DNA of 64,000 bases. Source: JANNRA01 sp031401035 (GTDB lineage: Bacteria; Desulfobacterota; Binatia; HRBIN30; CADEER01). Made by a program: the position numbers and the translations under genes. Below, piece by piece: positions 50,265 through 63,780 of this stretch. The notes beneath the pieces are model-generated. The model was not told where the DNA came from. It saw nothing but the letters and a program-made list of their open reading frames with translations, and did not search any database. Position 1 is the first letter of the stretch. Every line of letters starts with the position of its first letter. The DNA is taken from positions 1 to 64,000 of the forward strand of contig JANNRA010000065.1 in NCBI GenBank assembly GCA_031401035.1, read 5' to 3'.

Positions 50265-51079
50265 CGCGAAACTGGCAGCGCCGCGCGACCGGAGTCGCCG
50301 TCGTCCTCGCCCTGCTGCTGGCACTGCCGGCGACCGGGGACGATGCTGCGCGTCCGCTGCTCGAGGCGGTGCGCGTTCTCAACCGCACGACGCGGCACTG
50401 GGACGACCGCTCGCAGACGATGGCGATGACCATCGTCGATCGGCGCGGCAGCGAGTATCGGCGCGAGTTGCAGGTGCGGACCAAACGCGGTGCGGACGAC
50501 GCAACGCGCTCGCTGATGTTCTTTCAGGGCCCGGCGCAGGTACGTGGAATCGGCTTTCTGCAGTGGACCGACCCGCGCGGCGATGACCGGCAATGGCTGT
50601 GGCTGCCGGCCTCGAAGCGCGTCCGCCAGATCAGCGGCGGGGCGCGCCGCGAGAGCTTCGTCGGCACCGATTTCAGCTACGAGGACCTGGCGATCATGGC
50701 CGAGGCGGTGGACTGGGACGAGGAGCGGGCCGCCAGCGCGCTGGTCGGCGAGGAGCCGGTCGACGGGCAGCTGTGCGACATCATCGAGATGCGCCCGACC
50801 GCGGCGGCCGACGTGACCTATGCGGCGGTGCGGCTGTGGCTCGGCCGCGACGACCGCGTCGTGCGCCGCTTCGAGATGCGCGATGCGGCCGGGCAGGTGC
50901 TGAAGACGCTGACCCTCTCGGACGTACGCGACGAGAAGGGCATCCCCTCGGCGCGCCACCTGGAGATGCGCGACGCGCGCTCCGGCAGCCGCACCGCCGT
51001 CGACCTGACGGCGCTCTCGTACAATGACGGCCTCGGCGACGAGGAGTTCACGCAGCGGCGCCTGGAGAAGGGCCTGTAA
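50261..51079 (+). CDS. LolA-like outer membrane lipoprotein-sorting family protein
   Basis: A 272-residue periplasmic protein with a signal peptide (about 8-26, VAVVLALLLALPATG). RSLMFFQGPAQVRGIGFLQW and WLWLPASKRVRQISGGARRESFVGTDFSYEDL are hallmarks of the LolA-like group linked to RND-type transporters, not of LolA proper. It probably binds lipid or lipoprotein acyl chains in the periplasm. It sits between the PgsA-like gene and acnA. ATGA overlap with the preceding stop indicates coupled translation. Confidence 0.87.
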   Translation: MTRNWQRRATGVAVVLALLLALPATGDDAARPLLEAVRVLNRTTRHWDDRSQTMAMTIVDRRGSEYRRELQVRTKRGADDATRSLMFFQGPAQVRGIGFLQWTDPRGDDRQWLWLPASKRVRQISGGARRESFVGTDFSYEDLAIMAEAVDWDEERAASALVGEEPVDGQLCDIIEMRPTAAADVTYAAVRLWLGRDDRVVRRFEMRDAAGQVLKTLTLSDVRDEKGIPSARHLEMRDARSGSRTAVDLTALSYNDGLGDEEFTQRRLEKGL

Positions 51080-51100
51080 GGCCGTGACACGGAAAGGGAC

Positions 51101-53779
<2,679 letters not shown>

Positions 53780-53782
53780 ATG

Positions 53783-53812
53783 TGGAGTGCGGTGCTGACG
53801 CACCGCACTCCA
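53783..53812 (+). terminator. acnA terminator hairpin
   Basis: A perfect 13-bp inverted repeat (53783-53795 and 53800-53812) with a TGAC loop lies 4 nt after the acnA stop. It is G+C-rich with no T-tract. Confidence 0.65.
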
Positions 53813-53871
53813 TAGGGGCTTGCCTGTCGCGTGCGGCGCGTGGTTGTCTGGTCATCCCGAAGGAGAATGCG

Positions 53872-55272
53872 ATGCTCATGCGGTGGGTGGCAGGCATCAC
53901 TTGGCTTCCGGCGATTGGAGTGCTGGCGCTGATCGGCACGGTGCAGGCGCAAGCGTGCGTCGGCGACTGCGACGAGGACGGGCAGGTGGGCGTCAACGAG
54001 CTCATCACCGGCGTCAACATGGCGCTCGGCCTGGTGACCGGCAGCGCCTGCGCGGCGTTTCTGCCGGATGCGGAGGCGCCGCAGCCGACGGTGGCCGATC
54101 TGATCAGCGGCGTGAACAATGCGCTGAACGGCTGCCCGGTGACGGCCAGCACGGCCGGCATCGTCTTCAACGCCGAAGCCAACCGCTTGCACGCCTACCG
54201 CGCCGCGCCCGGCTTCCCGCGTCAGACGGTCATCCCGAGCGACAACGACGCGCCCGGCGAGGGGCGCGACATCAACGGCCAGATCTGCTTTACGCGCGGA
54301 TCGCGGGGCGAGCTGCGCTTCATCTCCGGCGAGGACACCGGGCAAGGGGCCGCGCACCTCACCGCCGGCTGGGGCCTGTTCGAACTCGAGGGCGAGTTCC
54401 CGACCTTCACCTGGCGGCAGCTGAACGAGTTCATTCCGACCTATCAGCCGGCCGACGACGAGGCCGAGAACTACGGCTGCGGTTTCCTGAGCGACGGCCG
54501 CCTGGTCACCACCGACGTCGGTAATCAGGCCGGCGGCGCCGGCACCGGGCAGCTCATCATGTGGTTCCCGCCGCTCGATGGCGTCAACGGCGCGCGCTAC
54601 TGCAAGCTCGATATCGGCATCGCGACGGCGCAGCAGATCGCGGTGGATGAGCAGGATCGTATCTACGTCGCCTCGGCGCGCACCACCGGCGCCAGCCCTG
54701 GCGGCGTGACGCGGTACAGCGGCCCGTTTCCGACCTCGGATTTCGCCGCCGACGGGTGCGGGCGCATCGACCCGACCGGCGCGCCGCTGGTCAGCGAAGG
54801 CCGCATCACCAAGGAGCTGTTCATCCGCGCCGACGGCAACATCACCAACCCGGGCGGTATCGTGCTGATCCCGGGCGGCGGTTTCTACATCGCCAGCGTC
54901 CTGAACGGCGTCATCGCCGAGTACGACTCGGCCGGTGTCTTCAAGCGCCGCGTCCTGTCGCCGCCGCGGCCCGGCCTGCCGACGGCGACCGGCAATCCCC
55001 TCGGCCTCGGCCTGGCCTCGGACGGGACCCTGTACTTCGCCGACATCGGCCTGCAGCTGCGCTCCGGCGGCGGCATCGGCCCGGGCCGCAATCTCGGCAA
55101 GGTGCGGCGCATCCGCTTCGTCGAAGGCCAGCCGCAGCCGCCGGAGATCATGGACGAATCGCTCAACTTCCCAGACGGCATCGGCATCCTGGAACTGCCG
55201 GTACCGACGCCGACGCCGATCTCGGACCCGGAGCGGACGCGCCTGCCGACAGCCACCCGCCGTCCATCCTGA
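53872..55272 (+). CDS. Secreted EF-hand-tagged beta-propeller-like protein
   Basis: A 466-residue exported protein. A signal peptide (about 1-28, ending VQAQ) is followed by the EF-hand module CVGDCDEDGQVGVNELI, a complete 12-residue calcium loop. Its partner half is degenerate (APQPTVADLISGVNNALNGC). The remainder is beta-rich with NHL/propeller-like turns such as IAVDEQDRIYVASA and GLGLASDGTLYFADIG. The last 25 residues are a Pro/Thr-rich tail. AGGAG lies 6 nt before ATG 53872. It starts a run of four secreted genes on the same strand. Confidence 0.8.
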   Translation: MLMRWVAGITWLPAIGVLALIGTVQAQACVGDCDEDGQVGVNELITGVNMALGLVTGSACAAFLPDAEAPQPTVADLISGVNNALNGCPVTASTAGIVFNAEANRLHAYRAAPGFPRQTVIPSDNDAPGEGRDINGQICFTRGSRGELRFISGEDTGQGAAHLTAGWGLFELEGEFPTFTWRQLNEFIPTYQPADDEAENYGCGFLSDGRLVTTDVGNQAGGAGTGQLIMWFPPLDGVNGARYCKLDIGIATAQQIAVDEQDRIYVASARTTGASPGGVTRYSGPFPTSDFAADGCGRIDPTGAPLVSEGRITKELFIRADGNITNPGGIVLIPGGGFYIASVLNGVIAEYDSAGVFKRRVLSPPRPGLPTATGNPLGLGLASDGTLYFADIGLQLRSGGGIGPGRNLGKVRRIRFVEGQPQPPEIMDESLNFPDGIGILELPVPTPTPISDPERTRLPTATRRPS

Positions 55273-55352
55273 CCAGCCGACGGGGCGGCGCCCTTGGGGC
55301 AGCAAAACGACGCGATGAAGCGTCTTGCACAGCAGGACTCGCGATCGCCACC

Positions 55353-57044
55353 GTGCCCACATTCCTCCTCCTCTTCCTGTTCCTCGCCGCGCCGGTGGCG
55401 GCGCAGAGCGGCCCGACCGTGCGTTTCGCGGGCGCGGTCAACCAGGACGGCTGTCCGTTCTGCTGCGCCTTCGACTGCCAGGGCGAGCCGACGCCGGCGC
55501 CGGAGTTCGACGATCAGGGGCGGCGCGTGTTCCGGCGCTCGACCGGCCAGTTTCTGCTCGTCGTCGAGGCCGGACTCGGCACCTCGGGGCGCAATCCCGG
55601 TAGCGAGGGCGTTTATTCCGGCACCGACGTCGTCAGCATCACGCACGCGTCGGGGCTGCCGTCTCTGCAACTGCTGGCCGGCAACGATCTCGGCACGGGA
55701 ACCCCGCAGGTCGACTGCCGTAGCGAGCCGCTCGGCGGCGTCAAGGGGTTTCCAGCCCTCGACTTCGCGGCCGGCGGCGGCGTCAGTACGGCGTTGGTCG
55801 ACATGGCCTGCCGTTTCGAACTGGCGCAGAGCAGCTCCTTCGCCTGCACGCGCGACCGCTTCGGCAACTTCGCCTTTCTCGGCGTCGGCTCGGCGCGGCA
55901 GTACTGCTTCCAGGTCTCCAACGTCTCCGAGTTTCCGCCCGGTCGCAGCGTCGCCGCCGTGCGCCTGCGCGACACCTCGGGCAATCTCGGTCCGCGCCAC
56001 GAATTCGTCGTCGTCGTCGAGCCGAACACGCCGGTGCCGACCGCGACTCCGACCAGCACGCGCACGCCGACGCGCACGCCGACGCCGCGCCCGGGCAGCG
56101 TCGCCGGCCGCCTGCGCTACTACGTGGGCGACCGCGCCGTGCCGAGCGCGACCGTCGCGGCCAGCGGCGCCAGCGCGCGCACGACCACCTCGAGCGCCAC
56201 CGGCAACTATGTGCTGACGCCGTTGGCCTTCGGCACCATCGACGTGGTGCCGCGCCGCGTCGGCGGCTTCGGCTCGCCGACGGCGATCACCGCGCTCGAC
56301 GCCGCCCACGTCCTGCAGGTGATCGCCGGCACGCGCACCTTCGACGCGCGCCAGCGGCTCGCCTGCGACGTCACCGGCAACGGCAGCCTGAGCGCCCTCG
56401 ACGCCGCCCGCATCCTGCAGCGCCAGGTGGGAACCTTGGCCCGGTTCGCCGCGGCGGACCAGTGTGGCTCGGACTGGCTGTTCGAACCGCTCGCCGCGCC
56501 GGCGCCGGGGGGCAGCCTGACCATGCCGTTGCTCTCGCCCGGCGCCTGCCGCATGGGGGCGGCGACCTACCAGCCCCTCTCGGGCGACGCCGTGGGCCAG
56601 GATTTCCTCGCCATGCTGCTCGGCGACTGCACCGGCAATTGGGTGCAGGGGGCGGGTTTCTCCGCCGTCGCGGCCGCGCCGGCCGAGGTGCGCCTGCGCG
56701 TCTCGCGGCGCACCGCCGCGGGGACGCTGCGCGTCCCGATCGCCGTCGACGCGGCGGCGCCGTTTCTCGCCGTCGATCTGACCCTGCAACTCGGGCCCGG
56801 GCTGCGCGCCACGGGGTTGCGCAAGCTGGGCGGCGCCGCCGAGGCGATGGCGATCACCAATCTATCGCGTCCGGGCGTCGTGCGGGTCGCCGTCGCCAGC
56901 CCGCAACCGTTGTCGCCGGGCGCCATCCTGGTGCTCGAGCTGGACGCCGACGCGGCGGCGTCGCCGGATGACGTGGTACTGACCCGCGCGCTGGTCGACG
57001 ACATGCCGGCGCTGGCGACCACCGGCGCCGCGCGGGCCAACTGA
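55353..57044 (+). CDS. Secreted protein with dockerin-like and cohesin-like modules
   Basis: A 563-residue exported protein. A signal segment (about 2-15, FLLLFLFLAAPVAA) starts it. A Cys-containing beta domain (16-225) follows, then a Pro/Thr/Arg linker (226-247) and a carboxypeptidase-regulatory-like sandwich. Next comes a dockerin-type pair of calcium loops (about 305-362, ITALDAAHVLQ and DVTGNGSLSALDAARILQ). The C-terminal 130 residues (about 434-560), with VPIAVDAAAPFLAVDLTLQLGPGL, AITNLSRPGVVRVAVAS and GAILVLELDADA, resemble cohesin domains. GTG 55353 is the only reasonable start. Assignments are by eye. Confidence 0.75.
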   Translation: MPTFLLLFLFLAAPVAAQSGPTVRFAGAVNQDGCPFCCAFDCQGEPTPAPEFDDQGRRVFRRSTGQFLLVVEAGLGTSGRNPGSEGVYSGTDVVSITHASGLPSLQLLAGNDLGTGTPQVDCRSEPLGGVKGFPALDFAAGGGVSTALVDMACRFELAQSSSFACTRDRFGNFAFLGVGSARQYCFQVSNVSEFPPGRSVAAVRLRDTSGNLGPRHEFVVVVEPNTPVPTATPTSTRTPTRTPTPRPGSVAGRLRYYVGDRAVPSATVAASGASARTTTSSATGNYVLTPLAFGTIDVVPRRVGGFGSPTAITALDAAHVLQVIAGTRTFDARQRLACDVTGNGSLSALDAARILQRQVGTLARFAAADQCGSDWLFEPLAAPAPGGSLTMPLLSPGACRMGAATYQPLSGDAVGQDFLAMLLGDCTGNWVQGAGFSAVAAAPAEVRLRVSRRTAAGTLRVPIAVDAAAPFLAVDLTLQLGPGLRATGLRKLGGAAEAMAITNLSRPGVVRVAVASPQPLSPGAILVLELDADAAASPDDVVLTRALVDDMPALATTGAARAN

Positions 57045-57160
57045 CACCCGCCTCTCCCGTCTCCAGTTGGCAACCAGGGCGTCCTCCGGGGACGACTCAG
57101 TTCAGCCGGGCGCACGGCCAGATCTGACATCGTGGGCAACCCCCCGCTCAGGGCACCAGC

Positions 57161-57190
57161 TTGCCACTACCGCCCGCCATCGAGTAATTG
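57161..57190 (+). promoter_or_regulatory. Candidate promoter of the beta-helix gene
   Basis: TTGCCA (57161-57166) is followed after 18 bp by TAATTG (57185-57190), an A+T-rich patch in a G+C-rich gap. The start codon 57199 is only 8 nt after it and has no Shine-Dalgarno site, so a leaderless message is possible. Confidence 0.35.
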
Positions 57191-57198
57191 TTCCCGAT

Positions 57199-59826
<2,628 letters not shown>

Positions 59827-59837
59827 GGCCGCTGGGT

Positions 59838-61166
59838 ATGCGGTCCGTCACGGCGATCGGAGTCGCGCTGGCTCTGCTCGGCGCCGTACCGGGCCGGGCG
59901 ACGGCCTGCGTCGGCGACTGCGCCGGCGAGGGCGCCGTCGCGATCAACGAGCTCGTGCTCGGCGTCAACATCTCGCTCGGCTCGGCGCCGGCGAGCGCCT
60001 GTGGCGCCTTCGATCGCAACGGCGACGATGCGGTGTCGATCGACGAGCTCGTCGCCGGTGTCAACAATGCCACCGCCGGCTGCCCGGCGGAGCCGACGCC
60101 GACCGCGACCGCGACGCCCGCGGCGAGCGCTGAGACGCGCTGCGCCGTGCCGGCGGGGGAGGGCGTCAACGTCGACCCGACGCAGCCCTTCTGCGAGTTT
60201 ATCTCGAGCTACCGCTTCTTCCTTGGCGACGGTTCGGAGCAGGCCCCGAACGCCGGCGTGCTGCCCTACGACCTGAATACGCCGCTGTTCACCGACTACG
60301 CGCTCAAGCACCGCTTCGTCTGGCTGCCGCCGGGCACCAGCGCGATCTACCAACCGCGCGAGAGCTTCGTCTTTCCGGTCGGGGCGGTGGTCATCAAGAC
60401 CTTCGCCTACCCGATCGATGCGCGGCAGCCGGAGCTTGGCGAGCGCCTGCTCGAAACCCGACTGCTGATTCGCCGCGCCAGCGGCTGGGAGGCGATGACG
60501 TATCTCTGGAACGGCGAGCAGACCGAGGCCAAGCGGCGCGTCATCGGCGCCCGCATCCCGGTCAGCTGGATCGACGCCGACGGAGCGACGCGGGCGCTGA
60601 ACTACCAGGTGCCGAACACCAATCAGTGCAAGGAATGCCATGCCGAGCACAATGATGTGATCAGTCCGATCGGCCCGAAGGCGCGCAATCTGAACAAGGA
60701 CTACGCGTACGCCGACGGCGTCGACAACCAGCTGGCGCGCTGGACGGCGGTCGGCTACCTCCGCGGCGCCCCGGATGCGGCGACGGTGCCGGCCTATGCG
60801 GTGTTCGACGATCCCGCCAGTGGCACGGTGGAGGAGCGCGCCCGCGCCTACCTCGATGTCAATTGCGGCCACTGCCACAACGTCAGCGGGCTGGCCCGTA
60901 CCTCCGGTCTCTATCTCAACATCGACGAGGCGACCCCCGCCCGCTACGGCGTCTGCAAGGCGCCGGTGGCGGCCGGGCAGGGTTCGGGCGGGCTCGACGT
61001 CGACATCGAGCCGCGCCAGCCGGACAAGTCGATCCTCGTCTACCGCATGGACTCGACGGCGGCGGGCATCGCCATGCCGGAGCTCGGGCGCCAGACGGTG
61101 CACGCCGAGGCGGTGGAAGTGGTGCGCGCCTGGATCGAAGGACTCCCCGGCGGCCCCTGCCAGTAG
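59838..61166 (+). CDS. EF-hand-tagged dihaem c-type cytochrome, SO2930 family
   Basis: A 442-residue exported cytochrome c. Signal peptide (about 1-23), then an EF-hand module with CVGDCAGEGAVAINELV (first loop, weakened by D-to-A/E changes) and FDRNGDDAVSIDEL (second). A Pro/Thr linker leads to the SO2930-like domain: FFLGDGSEQAPNAGVLPYDLNTPLFTDYA, then haem sites CKECH (264-268) and CGHCH (343-347). Beta-helix genes of the preceding type are usual neighbours of this family. Function unknown; the pair may move electrons to the exterior. ATG 59838 is 11 nt after the beta-helix stop. Confidence 0.87.
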   Translation: MRSVTAIGVALALLGAVPGRATACVGDCAGEGAVAINELVLGVNISLGSAPASACGAFDRNGDDAVSIDELVAGVNNATAGCPAEPTPTATATPAASAETRCAVPAGEGVNVDPTQPFCEFISSYRFFLGDGSEQAPNAGVLPYDLNTPLFTDYALKHRFVWLPPGTSAIYQPRESFVFPVGAVVIKTFAYPIDARQPELGERLLETRLLIRRASGWEAMTYLWNGEQTEAKRRVIGARIPVSWIDADGATRALNYQVPNTNQCKECHAEHNDVISPIGPKARNLNKDYAYADGVDNQLARWTAVGYLRGAPDAATVPAYAVFDDPASGTVEERARAYLDVNCGHCHNVSGLARTSGLYLNIDEATPARYGVCKAPVAAGQGSGGLDVDIEPRQPDKSILVYRMDSTAAGIAMPELGRQTVHAEAVEVVRAWIEGLPGGPCQ

Positions 61167-61203
61167 GTCTCCGCTTCGACGCGACCCTGGGTTGTTTGTC
61201 CGT

Positions 61204-61284
61204 GGAGGGCGGCGCCCCGTCGGCGCCTGTTGCATGGAGCCACCGGGTCGCGTGCGAACAGGCGCCGACGGGGCGCCGCCCTCC
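61204..61284. repeat. Dispersed palindromic intergenic element
   Basis: A perfect 28-bp inverted repeat (61204-61231 and 61257-61284) encloses a 25-nt loop. The left arm and loop reappear at 21113-21140 with 2 mismatches, and 55279-55293 matches 14 of 15 bases of the right arm. It lies in the gap between convergent genes and may act as terminator or as a mobile repeat family. Confidence 0.65.
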
Positions 61285-61326
61285 AACGGCCTCCAACTTA
61301 CGGCATGCGGTAGACAGGCACCTGGC

Positions 61327-61845
61327 CTAGAACGTCACGTCGATTTTCGCCCCCGCGTCGGTCTGGCATTCGCCGACGCCGCCGCCGCTCATGCCTTCCT
61401 CCGGCTCCGCCAGGTGGAAGCGGCAGCGCATGCGGCCGCCGCGATCGCCGAGCAGCACGGCGATCACCTTGCCGCTGTAGTTCTTGATGAACGTCGGCAC
61501 GCCGGCGCCGCCGATGTACGGCCCGTAGTCGTCGTCCCAGCCGCCCCAGCCGCCCCAGCCGACGCCCCACGCACCCCAGTAGGGATCGAGCGTCACGGCG
61601 TCGGTGTCCGAGGTCACCTCGAGGTAGCGCCCGGCGAAGACCTCGCCGCCGGGCATCGTCGCGGTCATGGTCCCGTTCTGGTTGAAGCGTTCGGAGCGGT
61701 AGCGCATAGCCACCGTCGCGCCGCCGTCCGGGCCGGCGACGCGGGCGCCAATCGGCCCGCTGGCGACGCAGCCGCTCAGGGCCGCGCCGACCGCCAGGCC
61801 CACCCCGGCACGCCGCCAGAATCTCGCCCCTGCAATTCGCTGCAT
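61327..61845 (-). CDS. Lipoprotein of unknown function
   Basis: A 172-residue lipoprotein. The lipobox ALSGC is perfect, with the lipidated Cys near residue 26. A Gly/Trp-rich stretch (WGAWGVGWGGWGGW) in the middle is striking, followed by a DDDYGPYIGGAG segment. I do not recognise the family. ATG 61845 is chosen because AGGAGG lies 7 nt upstream; the earlier ATG 61851 would put it too close. It converges on the cytochrome gene and is divergent from the HAD gene. Confidence 0.8.
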   Translation of the reverse strand: MQRIAGARFWRRAGVGLAVGAALSGCVASGPIGARVAGPDGGATVAMRYRSERFNQNGTMTATMPGGEVFAGRYLEVTSDTDAVTLDPYWGAWGVGWGGWGGWDDDYGPYIGGAGVPTFIKNYSGKVIAVLLGDRGGRMRCRFHLAEPEEGMSGGGVGECQTDAGAKIDVTF

Positions 61846-61898
61846 GTCCATTCCTCCTCTGCCGCCGCCGCTCTCGGGCGCGAGGACTCCTAGCGGGT

Positions 61899-61926
61899 TT
61901 GCGGCTCCGCCGCGAGCGTGTAGAAC
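61899..61926 (+). promoter_or_regulatory. Candidate promoter of the HAD gene
   Basis: TTGCGG (61899-61904) is followed after 16 bp by TAGAAC (61921-61926), 9 nt before ATG 61935. No ribosome binding site exists, so the transcript might start at or near the start codon. Confidence 0.4.
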
Positions 61927-61934
61927 GCCACGGC

Positions 61935-62654
61935 ATGGCAGCGACGCGGCGACACGACGTGGTTTCCCTGGTCGATATCGACAACACCCTGGTCGACAAC
62001 GACGCGGTCACGGCCGATCTGCGCCGCCACCTGACCGCCGTCGTCGGACCGAAGCGGCAGAAGCGCTACTGGGAGCTCTTCGAGCAGCTGCGCGGCGAGC
62101 TCGGCTACGCCGACTATCTCGGCGCCCTGCAGCGCTACCGGGTCGAGCAGCCGCGCGACTCGCATCTGTTAGCGCTCTCGACCTTCCTGATCGACTATCC
62201 GTTCGCCAATCGACTCTACCCAGGGTCGCTCGACGCCATCGCGCACCTGAAGCGTTTTGGGCCGGTGGTGGTGCTGTCCGACGGCGACGTCGTCTTCCAG
62301 CCGCGCAAGATTCAGCGCTCGGGCATCTTCGAGGCGGTGGACGGCAACATCCTCGTATACATCCACAAGGAAAAAGAGCTGGCGGACGTCGAGCGGCGCT
62401 ACCCGGCCCGGCACTACATCATGGTCGACGACAAGCCGCGCCTGCTCGACGCCATCAAGCGCGTCTGGGGGCGACGGGTGACGACGGTGTTCCCGCGCCA
62501 GGGGCATTACGCCCTCGATCCCGACGCCTTCGCCCGCTACGGCGTTCCCGACGTCACCCTGCAGCGCATCGGCGAGCTGGTCGAGCACGACCTGACGAGC
62601 CTGCGCGCCGCCGCGGCGCGGGCGGCGCCGGGGCGGGGCGCGCGCCGCGCCTGA
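61935..62654 (+). CDS. HAD family hydrolase
   Basis: A 239-residue haloacid dehalogenase-type phosphatase. Motif I is VDIDNTLVDND with the nucleophile Asp and the DxDxT pattern. Motif II is VVLSDGD, Lys (motif III) lies in FQPRKIQRSG, and motif IV is MVDDKPRLLDAI. The cap is helical. The substrate is unknown. The stretch KRFGPVVVLSDGDVVFQPRK resembles the phosphoglycolate phosphatase-like group. The C-terminus is Ala/Arg-rich. ATG 61935 follows a candidate promoter closely. Confidence 0.86.
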   Translation: MAATRRHDVVSLVDIDNTLVDNDAVTADLRRHLTAVVGPKRQKRYWELFEQLRGELGYADYLGALQRYRVEQPRDSHLLALSTFLIDYPFANRLYPGSLDAIAHLKRFGPVVVLSDGDVVFQPRKIQRSGIFEAVDGNILVYIHKEKELADVERRYPARHYIMVDDKPRLLDAIKRVWGRRVTTVFPRQGHYALDPDAFARYGVPDVTLQRIGELVEHDLTSLRAAAARAAPGRGARRA

Positions 62655-62754
62655 CGGCCGGCCGGCGCGGCCTGGCGGCTTGGGGCGGTGCATCCGCTCG
62701 TGATCCCCCTGCGGGAGTGGGGGTCCAGGCAGGCGCGCGGTGCGTCTCCAGGTC

Positions 62755-62790
62755 CGCTCTGCCGCAGGGAGCGGGCCAGGGTGAGGGGGG
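62755..62790 (+). repeat. Intergenic repeat of the CTCTCCCxCAGGGAG type
   Basis: The stretch reads as a G+C hairpin plus CCAGGGTGAGGGG, very like the short CCCTCxCCCT/AGGGTGAGGG intergenic repeat found in many Gram-negative genomes. It lies in the 287-bp gap between the HAD gene and 62942. A TACAAT at 62837-62842 downstream could be the -10 for the next gene. Confidence 0.45.
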
Positions 62791-62941
62791 TGCGACAGAG
62801 GTGTTCCCCCACCCGGGCGAAAGAATCCGCTGGCAATACAATCGCCGTCCGACGAGCATCAGCGGATGGAGACCCGGCTGCGCGGCGCCCTGCGGCGCGA
62901 GGCCCACCGGGCACAGCTTGTCCAGTGCTGAAGCAGGATCC

Positions 62942-63307
62942 GTGGCCCACGTGAATAACGACGACATCGCGTCCCTGATCGGCATCGGCGGCGGCGAGTC
63001 GCGCTCGGCGCCGTACACCGGCACCAAGGCGCTGATGCTGGCCGTGCTCGAGGACGCCATCCGCGCCTACCTGAGCCACGAGGCGCGCGCCCGCGTCGAG
63101 GCCGAGCAATGGGTGTTGAGCCGCCAGCGCCGTTCGGTGTTCTCCTTCTCCGTCGTCTGCGAAACCCTGGCGCTGGAGCCCAAGGCGGTGCGCGTCGCCC
63201 TGCGCCGCATGCGCGATCAGCAGGTCACGCCCGATCTGATCCCGCGCACCCGACCGAACGCGCGCCGTCGTTCCGGCCTGGCGCGTGATCCGGGGCCCGA
63301 GGCGTAG
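62942..63307 (+). CDS. Small conserved protein, probably helix-turn-helix
   Basis: A 121-residue protein with TGTKALMLAVLEDAIRAYLS, then EAEQWVLSRQRRSVFSFSVVCETLALEPKAVRVALRRM. The second block has the helix-turn-helix rhythm of a DNA- or RNA-binding segment, and similar short proteins are widespread in deltaproteobacteria. The basic C-terminal tail is disordered. I cannot assign a function. GTG 62942 follows AGGA closely; GTG 62951 is the alternative. The frame is open far upstream, but there it has no conserved features. Confidence 0.7.
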   Translation: MAHVNNDDIASLIGIGGGESRSAPYTGTKALMLAVLEDAIRAYLSHEARARVEAEQWVLSRQRRSVFSFSVVCETLALEPKAVRVALRRMRDQQVTPDLIPRTRPNARRRSGLARDPGPEA

Positions 63308-63347
63308 GGGAGCAGGGCGGGGCACGGCACCAGCGCACTTGACGACG

Positions 63348-63695
63348 ATGAAGCCCAAGAACGAGCAGGCGCGACTGCGGGCCGAATCGACCACGCCGCG
63401 CCAGGCAAGGGCGAAGCGGCGCGACCTCCGTTCCGCCTACGTCGCGGTGGTGCGGACATTTCTCGGCGCTGCGGCGGCGCCGCCGCCGACCGCGCTGGGA
63501 CGCTGGCTCGAGGAGGTCGGCATGACTCCGGCCGAGCTGGCGGTGCTGGGGGGTGAGGCGCAGACCGACGCTGCCGACGGCGCGCAACCGCCCTGGCGGG
63601 CCGAGGCGCTCGAGGCGCTGCTGCGCGAGTACCGGCTCGTACGGCGCGCCCGGCTGCGTCGCCAGGCCATACGCGGCCTTTTGCGCCTGCACTGA
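63348..63695 (+). CDS. Small basic protein of unknown function
   Basis: A 115-residue protein beginning MKPKNEQARLR, rich in Arg and Ala, with two helical segments (ALGRWLEEVGMTPAELAVLG and EALEALLREYRLVRRARLRR). No family is recognised. It follows the small helix-turn-helix protein by 40 nt on the same strand. ATG 63348 is chosen over the earlier Met (63285), which lies inside the preceding gene. No strong ribosome binding site is visible. Confidence 0.55.
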   Translation: MKPKNEQARLRAESTTPRQARAKRRDLRSAYVAVVRTFLGAAAAPPPTALGRWLEEVGMTPAELAVLGGEAQTDAADGAQPPWRAEALEALLREYRLVRRARLRRQAIRGLLRLH

Positions 63696-63780
63696 GCTGT
63701 GTCCACGGCGCCGCAGCCATGCGGCCCCGCACGGCGGTCCTTGCAGCAAATGGTTCGGTCTGCGCATCTTGCCGAGGGCG

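Noticed and set aside
59838..61166. Dihaem cytochrome as a replacement for MauG
   Set aside because: It belongs to the SO2930-type family, is paired with the beta-helix gene and lies 21 kb away; nothing ties it to quinone formation.
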